Assembly (NCBI GenBank): GCA_964370545.1
Contig: CAYJJQ010000002.1
Coordinates: 20,597-84,596 of the forward strand
Length of the DNA stretch: 64,000 bases
Reading direction: 5' to 3'
DNA from: CAKOSP01 sp964370545
GTDB lineage: Bacteria > Bacillota_I > Bacilli_A > RF39 > UBA660
Shown: positions 33,361 to 40,917 of the stretch, in pieces
Layout: every line of letters begins with the position of its first letter
How positions within the stretch are numbered: position 1 is the stretch's first letter
The notes under the pieces: model-generated
Database searches by the model: none
What the model was told of the DNA's origin: nothing
The model's input: the letters and a program-made list of their open reading frames with translations, nothing else
Position numbers and translations under genes: made by a program

Positions 33361-35496
33361 TTATTCAAAAAAGTCATCAAAGAATTCATCATCAGATACT
33401 ACATTTTCATTTACAATTTTGCTTTCATCATCAACATTAATCTTTGGAGCATTTTCTTTTTTTGGTTTAGTTTGTATTTCCGGTTTAACTTCTTCAACAA
33501 TTGGTTCAGCAACTTTTTTCTCTTTATCTTCTAAAGCTTTTTTCTCTGCTGCTTCTTGTTCATCAAGTTCCTTTAATTTCTTTTCAATATCTTTCATCAT
33601 TGCATCTATGTCCATGTTATTTTTAGGCATAGGAGCTGGTGTTCCAAATGGATTTGGAGAAGGATTAGAAAAAGGATTAGAAAATGAATTACCCATACCA
33701 GGATTCATAAATGGATTATAACCACCTGGCATACCCATAGGGTTCATTTGATCCGGATTATTTCCCATTTCCATAGCTTTCTTTCTTTTTTCTTCTGTTA
33801 CATATTTTTTTACATCGAATAATTCAACATTTCCAATTTCTCTAGTTGGAAAAGATCCTTCAACATAATTTTCTCCCCAATCTATTTTAAAATTAGGTTT
33901 TAATTGAGTTTTAAATGGATTAGTTCTCAATCTAATAATTATTGCTTGAAATAATTTTAATTTTTGTAAATCAGATACTGTTATTAATGGTGTAGATGCA
34001 GTTTTATCTTTTTCTTTAGATTTTACTTCTCCACACATTTTGCTTATTTCTTCTAAAGCTTTAAGTTCTGTAGAAATTAAATAAATTAAATTACCACAGT
34101 TTCCTTTTATTATTTCAGCTATATGTTGTCCGTATACTTCAGATAATTGAGCGTAGTTTTGAATTATGAATGTAAATCTAATTAATCTACTTCTTGCAGC
34201 AGATATCATGGAATCTACATCTTTAAGTGGCGGCATATTAGCAAATTCATCTAATATAAAGTTTGTTCTATATTCAAGTTTACCACCGTTTTCTTGAGCA
34301 ACGTCAATTAAAGTTTCATAACACTGTTTAATAAATATTGTCATTAAAGAATGGTAAGTTTTCTTCTCATCATGAATAACTAAAAATACTGCTGTTTTTT
34401 TCTTACCAATATCTCTCATATCAAAGTTACTAAACGATAACATTTCACTTAAGTTATCAGTTGATGAGAAGATACTTATTTTTTGTCTGAATGTTGATAA
34501 GATACTTCCTTTTGTTTCATTAGGAGCTCCTATAGTAGAAGATGCAAATATATATGGTTTAGATTGCTCACCTTTTAACGTAAAATACTCTTTAATATAA
34601 GTAGAATTAGCAGCATATCTTTCTTCACCAACTGTACTCATATAATTAATACTATTTAAATTTATTTCTTTTTCTTTAGCATCTTCAAATAATGCTAAAG
34701 ATAATCCTGCAAAATAATCTGCAGATGTTTTTTCCCAAAATGGATCATTTTTATTTGATTGATCATATAAAATATTTAAAGCAACATCATTAAGTAATTC
34801 TGTTGATTTATCTTTTTTTCCCTCTTTATAATATTGATATGGTAGTGATAACGGATTCCAAGAATTACCTTTTTGAGGTTCTCTAAAATTTAGTAAAACA
34901 ACATTATATCCTTTAGATTTTAAATTTTCTACTGTATACTTATATATTTCACCTTTAGGATCAGTAATAATCATGCTCTCACCTTTACGAGCAAGTAAAT
35001 TTACCATTGGTTTAACTAAACACTCAGTTTTACCTGAACCAGTAGAACCTATTACTAAATTATGATACTCGCCATTATCAACATAAGTTCCTTTATCATT
35101 ATTAATAATTGGCACTCCTGCTGCATTAATATTCTTATCAATGAGTTTAACTTTTTCCATATCTTTTTGAGAGATTATTTCTTTATCAGTTGACCATCTC
35201 GAATAACCATCTCCACTAGATTTTTTTTCTATTTTTAAACCAAGACCTTTGCCTTTTTGTTTTTTAAAAATATATGAAGTTACACTAGTAAATATTAACA
35301 ATAAAATTGCTCCATATACTACAATTGTTCCCCCAATATATTTTGGCGAAAATGCGGGTAATGGATTAAATCCAGCCATTTCACCTTCATTTGCTAATGT
35401 AACAATATTAACAACAAATATTGCAACTATATAAAGTAATGCTACTGCATATACAAAGAATAATAAAAAATCTTTTGGTTCTGCTTTAAATTTCAT
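33361..35496 (-). CDS. VirD4/TraG-type coupling ATPase of a type IV secretion system
   Basis: 711 residues from the ATG at 35496 (GGAGG upstream). Two membrane helices (~9-30 and 50-75), then the ATPase: NLVIGSTGSGKTE (Walker A), ITDPKGEIY, FILDEFANMPPL (Walker B) and IIQNYAQLSEVYG. The C-terminal ~160 residues are a linker with repeated NPM/NPF motifs, a coiled coil (KDIEKKLKELDEQEAAEKKA) and an acidic end DDEFFDDFFE. Known role: brings DNA or protein substrates to the secretion channel. Last gene of the secretion cluster. No relaxase is near. Confidence 0.93.
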   Translation of the reverse strand: MKFKAEPKDFLLFFVYAVALLYIVAIFVVNIVTLANEGEMAGFNPLPAFSPKYIGGTIVVYGAILLLIFTSVTSYIFKKQKGKGLGLKIEKKSSGDGYSRWSTDKEIISQKDMEKVKLIDKNINAAGVPIINNDKGTYVDNGEYHNLVIGSTGSGKTECLVKPMVNLLARKGESMIITDPKGEIYKYTVENLKSKGYNVVLLNFREPQKGNSWNPLSLPYQYYKEGKKDKSTELLNDVALNILYDQSNKNDPFWEKTSADYFAGLSLALFEDAKEKEINLNSINYMSTVGEERYAANSTYIKEYFTLKGEQSKPYIFASSTIGAPNETKGSILSTFRQKISIFSSTDNLSEMLSFSNFDMRDIGKKKTAVFLVIHDEKKTYHSLMTIFIKQCYETLIDVAQENGGKLEYRTNFILDEFANMPPLKDVDSMISAARSRLIRFTFIIQNYAQLSEVYGQHIAEIIKGNCGNLIYLISTELKALEEISKMCGEVKSKEKDKTASTPLITVSDLQKLKLFQAIIIRLRTNPFKTQLKPNFKIDWGENYVEGSFPTREIGNVELFDVKKYVTEEKRKKAMEMGNNPDQMNPMGMPGGYNPFMNPGMGNSFSNPFSNPSPNPFGTPAPMPKNNMDIDAMMKDIEKKLKELDEQEAAEKKALEDKEKKVAEPIVEEVKPEIQTKPKKENAPKINVDDESKIVNENVVSDDEFFDDFFE

Positions 35497-35541
35497 ATTT
35501 GCCTCCAACACATGTATTATACTACATATTTTTTGTTTTAA

Positions 35542-36240
35542 CTATAATTTTTTTTGTTTAATTTTTATTAAAATAACTAAGATAATTATGAATGCAGTAA
35601 TGCTTCCCAATATAATTAGAGTTGTTTGAAATGGTGTCATTTCTTCTTCTGGTTCACTAGGAATGGTTACATCATCTTCATCTTCTGGTTCAACTGGTAT
35701 ATTTGGTCTTTCTTTAAATTGGTATTCAAATGTTATTTGCGCATCATAAATGCTATTTGCGTTAAATTGCCATATATGATAATCACTATTTTTAAAAGTT
35801 GCATTTGAAGATATTATGTTATTGTTATTTGATATACGTATAGTTAAATCATTAATATCATCTTCATAACATTTCATATGATTATTAGTTGTTATTTTCA
35901 AACTGTATTCATCAGAACTTATATTTACTACTTCATAGCAACTATTTAATATTTTTGATTCGTTAAAATCATTAATATTAAATGTATATGAATAACCAAA
36001 CTCAGTCGATCTATAAATTTCATTATAATATTCTACTCCTGGTATTTTTCTTATTTCATCAGTAGCGCCATATTCATCATAGAATGCTGGTAAATAAAAT
36101 AACAAATTAGAATCCAGAGTATTATCACTATTATCAAATAATAAAGTTTCTTTAACGGCTTCCTGACTAATATCTAAAGTATACTCAGCAGAGCATCCTG
36201 TTATAAAAAATAATATTGCTATAACTAATAACTTTTTCAT
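35542..36240 (-). CDS. Lipoprotein of the type IV secretion cluster, function unknown
   Basis: 232 residues. Signal peptide with lipobox ITGC (cysteine 16), an extracytoplasmic beta-rich domain (~17-175), an acidic proline-rich stretch (PVEPEDEDDVTIPSEPEEE) and a C-terminal membrane helix (~205-226), so both ends would be tied to the membrane. It lies between the wall hydrolase and the coupling protein, same strand, short gaps. A VirB7/VirB8-like structural role is possible but not shown by the sequence. Confidence 0.75.
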   Translation of the reverse strand: MKKLLVIAILFFITGCSAEYTLDISQEAVKETLLFDNSDNTLDSNLLFYLPAFYDEYGATDEIRKIPGVEYYNEIYRSTEFGYSYTFNINDFNESKILNSCYEVVNISSDEYSLKITTNNHMKCYEDDINDLTIRISNNNNIISSNATFKNSDYHIWQFNANSIYDAQITFEYQFKERPNIPVEPEDEDDVTIPSEPEEEMTPFQTTLIILGSITAFIIILVILIKIKQKKL

Positions 36241-36254
36241 ATTTCCCTTTCTAT

Positions 36255-38189
36255 TTAACTTGGTAAACTATCATCATTTATTAACATTTTAGAATTAAAT
36301 ACACTTGAAAATTCTTCTTGTGTATAGGTTTCAGTAGTTGCATAATAATTATCCATATCTACAACATATCTATCATTTTTAGTACTAGATTTATCATTAT
36401 AATATATTGAAAGAGGATTAATAATTGTCCCATTGCTAGTACCTGATGCATGAGCTATATATATAACTTCATTTTCATAATCTGTTCCCACTACTAACAT
36501 AATATGCCCATCATTCCATACTAAATCCCCTGGTTTAGCAATATAATCTGATGATTTTGTTAATGAGTGTTTAGGTCCATAATCACCTTGAGTTCCTGAT
36601 AAACCTCCAGCACCTTTAAATCCTGCATTATGTAGTGACCAAGCAACAAATCCAGAGCAGTCTGGGCCATAATAATCAACCGATGCTCCATCTTCTCCAT
36701 AACTCCAATAACGACTTAACTCTGATCCCCAGTTAGGATCAAGTCCATAAAACGCTGAAGATCTAATATTATCAATTGACCTTCCAAATATATCATTTGG
36801 AAGAGTAGTGCTTGCATGGTTTCCAGACATGGTATATGGAAGTATTATTCCGTAACTTTCATAAAGATTTCCTACAAGTGCTACAGCTACAGCTACAACA
36901 GCTTCTCTAGTACCTACTCCATTATCCAAAACAGTATTTAATAAGTACTCATTATATTCTTCAAGTGTTACACCGTAATCATTTAAATGATATAGTAAAG
37001 GCTCTTTAACAAAAGCATCAATACCAATTGCTGTTGAGGTTGTATAGTTATTATAACTTCCTCCAACATATAATGACATTATTTCTAATTCGCCATAATA
37101 GAATTCTAATATTTCTTTAAATGACATACCAGTTGATGCTAAATAATTGCCCCCATGTTGACTCATTCCATAATCATGATTATTCTTACAGTAATTATTG
37201 TCATCAATATAAGATGATGCAACACTTTGTGAATCTAAAAATTCAGCGGGTATTTCTTGATATTGAAGATCTGAAAAAAATTCAGTTCCATATCCAATAA
37301 GATAATCTCCAGCATCAGTTCTTCCGTGATAACATAAAGCAGAAAAAAATGCATTTGTTATATTTTCATTTTCAATTAACACTAATCCTCTTGTAGAATT
37401 AACAGCTTCTTTATAAATGCTACCATCATTTAGCGCAGCTACTTTATCTTCTGCATCATAAGCTAATTGTGGATAAACTTCACAATCATTACTTGAATCA
37501 GAGTCAGATAAAGTTTTGCCATTGTGATGCAAAATAGTCGTTCTAATAGCTACTGCTTGAGCTTTTAGAAATTCTATAGATTCATCAAACTGTGCAGCTT
37601 CAGAATATAGAGATACAGTAACAAAATCTTCTAATGTTACACCACTATCTAAAACTTCCCCACTTGAATTAAGAACTGTATATGTTTCGCATGTATATTC
37701 TTCAGCTTTTGAATAGTAAGAATATCCATTTAATGATGTGTATTGTGATTGATTTACTATTTCATTACCTAAAATTGCAAATATAATTATTAATAGTAAA
37801 GCTATTACCGCTGCAACAACCCAAACCCATGGGTTACTAGCAACAAATAGAGCTACTTTAGTTTTAACTTGTTTTTTTATTTCTTCTTTAGCATATGTTT
37901 TAGCTACTTGTTTAGCTTCTTCAGTCACACTTTTTTTTACTTCTTCTAAAGCATTTTCATTTTTTTCATTACTAGGTTGGTTAGAATTTTTATTATTGAA
38001 ATTATTTATTCTTTTTTGTTTAGAGTTTAATAATCTATTCCTTAAATCTTGACCACTATTATTATTAGCAGGAGACATATGAAACGATGGTTCATTAGGA
38101 TTTTCTTCAAAATCATATACCTCTTCTGAAATTTCTTCGCTAGATTCTTCTAATATTTCTTCTTCAAGTATATCTTCATCTTTTTCCAT
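36255..38189 (-). CDS. SpoIID/LytB plus NlpC/P60 peptidoglycan hydrolase of the type IV secretion cluster
   Basis: 644 residues: acidic cytoplasmic start, amphipathic region, membrane helix (~118-142), then a SpoIID/LytB domain (~160-375) with SLYSEAAQFDESIEFLKAQA holding the likely catalytic glutamate and the closing DYGMSQHGGNYLASTGMSF. The C-terminal NlpC/P60 domain (~500-630) has DCSGFVAWSL (catalytic Cys), GHIMLVVG (His) and IAHASG. Known: SpoIID is a lytic transglycosylase and NlpC/P60 are endopeptidases. Gram-positive conjugation systems usually pair an SLT or lysozyme domain with NlpC/P60; here SpoIID takes that place. Likely opens the wall for the channel. Confidence 0.9.
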   Translation of the reverse strand: MEKDEDILEEEILEESSEEISEEVYDFEENPNEPSFHMSPANNNSGQDLRNRLLNSKQKRINNFNNKNSNQPSNEKNENALEEVKKSVTEEAKQVAKTYAKEEIKKQVKTKVALFVASNPWVWVVAAVIALLLIIIFAILGNEIVNQSQYTSLNGYSYYSKAEEYTCETYTVLNSSGEVLDSGVTLEDFVTVSLYSEAAQFDESIEFLKAQAVAIRTTILHHNGKTLSDSDSSNDCEVYPQLAYDAEDKVAALNDGSIYKEAVNSTRGLVLIENENITNAFFSALCYHGRTDAGDYLIGYGTEFFSDLQYQEIPAEFLDSQSVASSYIDDNNYCKNNHDYGMSQHGGNYLASTGMSFKEILEFYYGELEIMSLYVGGSYNNYTTSTAIGIDAFVKEPLLYHLNDYGVTLEEYNEYLLNTVLDNGVGTREAVVAVAVALVGNLYESYGIILPYTMSGNHASTTLPNDIFGRSIDNIRSSAFYGLDPNWGSELSRYWSYGEDGASVDYYGPDCSGFVAWSLHNAGFKGAGGLSGTQGDYGPKHSLTKSSDYIAKPGDLVWNDGHIMLVVGTDYENEVIYIAHASGTSNGTIINPLSIYYNDKSSTKNDRYVVDMDNYYATTETYTQEEFSSVFNSKMLINDDSLPS

Positions 38190-38225
38190 AGTCTCACCAC
38201 CACTTCTTGTTAACTAATTATAACA

Positions 38226-38256
38226 TAAAAAAAAAGCTTAAAAAAGCCTTTTCTAT
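38226..38256 (-). terminator. Possible terminator between virB4-like and wall-hydrolase genes
   Basis: AAGGCTT-tttt-AAGCTTT-type stem (one G-U pair) followed by nine Ts on the minus strand, right after the virB4-like stop. It would reduce, not necessarily stop, expression of the downstream secretion genes. Confidence 0.65.
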
Positions 38257-40040
38257 AAACCTCCACCAGAACCAAATGAATCTAATTCTTCAGGAGTTGC
38301 AACAACATTAATTTGCATTCTACGTCCTCCGCAAACAAATAATGCTTGTCCCTGGTCATAATATTTAATGCTCTCTTTTTCTGATTCATTTAAATCAATT
38401 AATTTAGATAAATCATCTACTGCTTGTTTCTTTAAATTCATAACTAAATAATAAGCAGCATTATCAAATATTGCTTTTCCATGAGTAATTACTAATGGAT
38501 CAGCAAAATCTGTTGGTTGTTGTGTAATAACGATTGTTCCAGTGTTATACTTTCTACTTCTTCTTTGAATTTGAGCTAAGAATTCTGCTCCTAATTCATT
38601 TCTTCCAGATAATAGTACATGGGCTTCATCAACCATCATAACTGTATTAGCATTTTTATCCAAACATAAACCCCAAGCATACTTAAGTATGTTGAAAAAT
38701 AATGCATTTCTAATATTTTGATCACTATTCATAAGTTCTCTTATATTAAATACTATAAAATCACTTTCTATTTTTAAAGTTGTATGTCCTGTAAAATAAT
38801 ATCTTAACTCTTTTATAAGTGGTCTTACTTTAAGTTCTAATCTTTCCATTACATCTTTTTCATGTGATGCATCAACCATTGATAATAACTTACCTTTAAT
38901 TGTTGCATATACATCATCAAATGTAGGATAATCAGCACTTGTTAGTAAATTATAATTAGTATCATAATCTATTTTAAATCTTTTATATGTTTCTTGAACC
39001 ACTTCACTAAACATTGTTAGAACATCATCTTCAATAGATGGTGAATAATACTTAATAAATGCTTTTAATTGTTGTATAGTTCTAGTTAAAACAGTATATC
39101 CCAATCCTTGAGCGATTTCATCTTCATCAGCATCAACAACTACTTCTAAAGGATTAATCATCCCAAGTTCTCCACCTTTTCCAAGGTCAAGAAAATCGCC
39201 TCCCATGGCGTATGCCATGTCTTCAAGCTCTCCTTCTGGATCTATAACTACTATTTTAAACCCATTTCTTATATGAGTTCTTAATAATAATTTTGCTGCT
39301 GTAGATTTACCTGAACCAGATGTTCCAAGTAATATAATATTAGCATTATTTCTATTATTTTCTTTTTTCTCTTGATATAAGAATTGGTTAAATAACACAA
39401 CTCCACCAGAATAATCAACACCTAATAATGTTGCATTACCAGAATCTTTTATACTATCAAAAACAAATGGATACATGGCAGCAACAGTAGCCGATGGAAT
39501 TGGAGTACCAATTCTTTGTTCTATGTCTTGTGCTGGAAATATTGGTAAAAGCGATTTTAACGCTTTCTCTTGTTCAAACATTAGAGGAATACCTCTCATG
39601 CCCATTCCTTCCATAAAGTTTCTTAATTGCATTTTTCGCAGTTCAAGTTCTTCTTTATTATCCGCAGTTATCATAATATGTAATTGAAAATCAAAAATTC
39701 TTGATTGCGTAGCTGCCAACATAGAAATAAATTGTTCTAAAGATTCATAATCTATTCTAATTTTTTCTTGTGTAGTTTTATCTTTTTCACTTTGATATTT
39801 AGTTTTTAAATCTGCGACTTCTTTATTCAACATTTTCTTTAATGTTTCAAAAGGTATTGGAATATGCTTTGCAGCTATTTTAACCCCTGGCAAATTAATT
39901 AAATCACTTAAATAACCAGCATAAATATTTTTAGGATAAGTAATAACTGTAAGTATAGTTGAAAACTTTGCTCCAAAGCTAAATTCTGTTGGTTTAAAGT
40001 CAATTCCTTTAGGAGCAACTTCACTTTTAAATCTTGCCAC
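38253..40040 (-). CDS. VirB4/TraC-type secretion ATPase, main part
   Basis: 595 residues. N-terminal half has VirB4-type sequence (KFSTILTVITYPKNIYAGYL; a coiled coil), then the ATPase with ILLGTSGSGKSTAAKLLL (Walker A), VIDPEGELED, MMVDEAHVLLSG (Walker B) and ITQQPTDFADPLV. Start codon is GTG, placed immediately after the TAA of the upstream 187-residue gene and in the same frame; GGTGAT of the preceding codons serves as the ribosome site. Together the two pieces have the usual VirB4 length (~780). Known role: energises channel assembly and transfer. Confidence 0.93.
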   Translation of the reverse strand: MARFKSEVAPKGIDFKPTEFSFGAKFSTILTVITYPKNIYAGYLSDLINLPGVKIAAKHIPIPFETLKKMLNKEVADLKTKYQSEKDKTTQEKIRIDYESLEQFISMLAATQSRIFDFQLHIMITADNKEELELRKMQLRNFMEGMGMRGIPLMFEQEKALKSLLPIFPAQDIEQRIGTPIPSATVAAMYPFVFDSIKDSGNATLLGVDYSGGVVLFNQFLYQEKKENNRNNANIILLGTSGSGKSTAAKLLLRTHIRNGFKIVVIDPEGELEDMAYAMGGDFLDLGKGGELGMINPLEVVVDADEDEIAQGLGYTVLTRTIQQLKAFIKYYSPSIEDDVLTMFSEVVQETYKRFKIDYDTNYNLLTSADYPTFDDVYATIKGKLLSMVDASHEKDVMERLELKVRPLIKELRYYFTGHTTLKIESDFIVFNIRELMNSDQNIRNALFFNILKYAWGLCLDKNANTVMMVDEAHVLLSGRNELGAEFLAQIQRRSRKYNTGTIVITQQPTDFADPLVITHGKAIFDNAAYYLVMNLKKQAVDDLSKLIDLNESEKESIKYYDQGQALFVCGGRRMQINVVATPEELDSFGSGGGL

Positions 40041-40604
40041 TTACATCACCGTCCCTACTGTAGTCATATCCCCATCATTTAAGAAGTTATCTAAAATCAT
40101 TCTCAAATCTTCATTACTTGTTTGAGAAGATTGTAAACCACTATTAGCAAGTCCTGAAATCATACCATGAAGTTTTTTCTGTATTAATTCCATTTTTCTT
40201 TCTTTAAATAATAAATAGTACTCAGTATCAACTACATTATATTCAGAACTCATAAACATATTTGCTTTATTTATATCTTGTAAAATTAATTTTTTTACAG
40301 CAGCATCAGGTGTATTTTTATAAAGTAATTGTAACTTAGATAAATACACACTGATATCAACTGGTCTATCAGCAATCATTAACCAAAACTCAAAATCTAT
40401 TGAATTATAAAAGTTCTGTAATCTACTAATAATAGCATTTTGAGTTCCTTGATCAAGTATAAAAATATTTTTAGGAGTAACTTTAACACCAGTAACTATT
40501 TCTCCTGTTTCTAATTGAATCATACCATTTAAAATTTGTTTAACTGGTAACCAATCTTCAGAATACTTAGAAGTATTTGTTTTACTATTCAGTTTTTGAT
40601 TCAT
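40041..40604 (-). CDS. N-terminal VirB4/TraC-like domain, separate gene
   Basis: 187 residues, no membrane helix. SEDWLPVKQILNGMIQLETG and GVKVTPKNIFILDQGTQNAI match the beginning of TraC/VirB4-type proteins of PrgI-family systems. It ends GTVM-TAA, and the ATPase part follows without a gap in the same frame. It overlaps the prgI-like gene by 20 bases. Either a natural split into two chains or a single gene broken by one stop codon; the ribosome site and GTG at the junction favour a working split. Confidence 0.85.
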   Translation of the reverse strand: MNQKLNSKTNTSKYSEDWLPVKQILNGMIQLETGEIVTGVKVTPKNIFILDQGTQNAIISRLQNFYNSIDFEFWLMIADRPVDISVYLSKLQLLYKNTPDAAVKKLILQDINKANMFMSSEYNVVDTEYYLLFKERKMELIQKKLHGMISGLANSGLQSSQTSNEDLRMILDNFLNDGDMTTVGTVM

Positions 40605-40902
40605 CTCTTAAACACCAACCTTTCCAATAATATCTTCTTCTACCTAAGTAGAAATTAAATAAATTTGTTATTAACTGTAAAATATTGTGATAGTGAGGCA
40701 CTGGAAGTACTAGAAATCCAGTAACCAAAACAGGTAATAACATTATTATTATCTGAGCAACACTAGGTTGACTAAATACTAACAAAAGTAATAATGTTAA
40801 ACCTGCACCACTTGCAAATATAGCTAAATCTATTGGTGTAAAAAAACCTAGAATCAACTGCGATTTTTTACTATTCGCCGGTATCATATATTGATTATTC
40901 AC
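40585..40902 (-). CDS. PrgI-family type IV secretion protein
   Basis: 105 residues with a GTG start and GGGAGG upstream. Starts MIPANSKKSQLILGFFTPIDL, then two close membrane helices (~25-48 and 52-70) and a basic end YLGRRRYYWKGWCLRDE. This is the VirB3-like PrgI layout, always encoded just before VirB4 in Gram-positive conjugation systems. Overlaps the next gene by 20 bases. Confidence 0.9.
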   Translation of the reverse strand: MNNQYMIPANSKKSQLILGFFTPIDLAIFASGAGLTLLLLLVFSQPSVAQIIIMLLPVLVTGFLVLPVPHYHNILQLITNLFNFYLGRRRYYWKGWCLRDESKTE

Positions 40903-40917
40903 TAGTTATCCTCCCTT

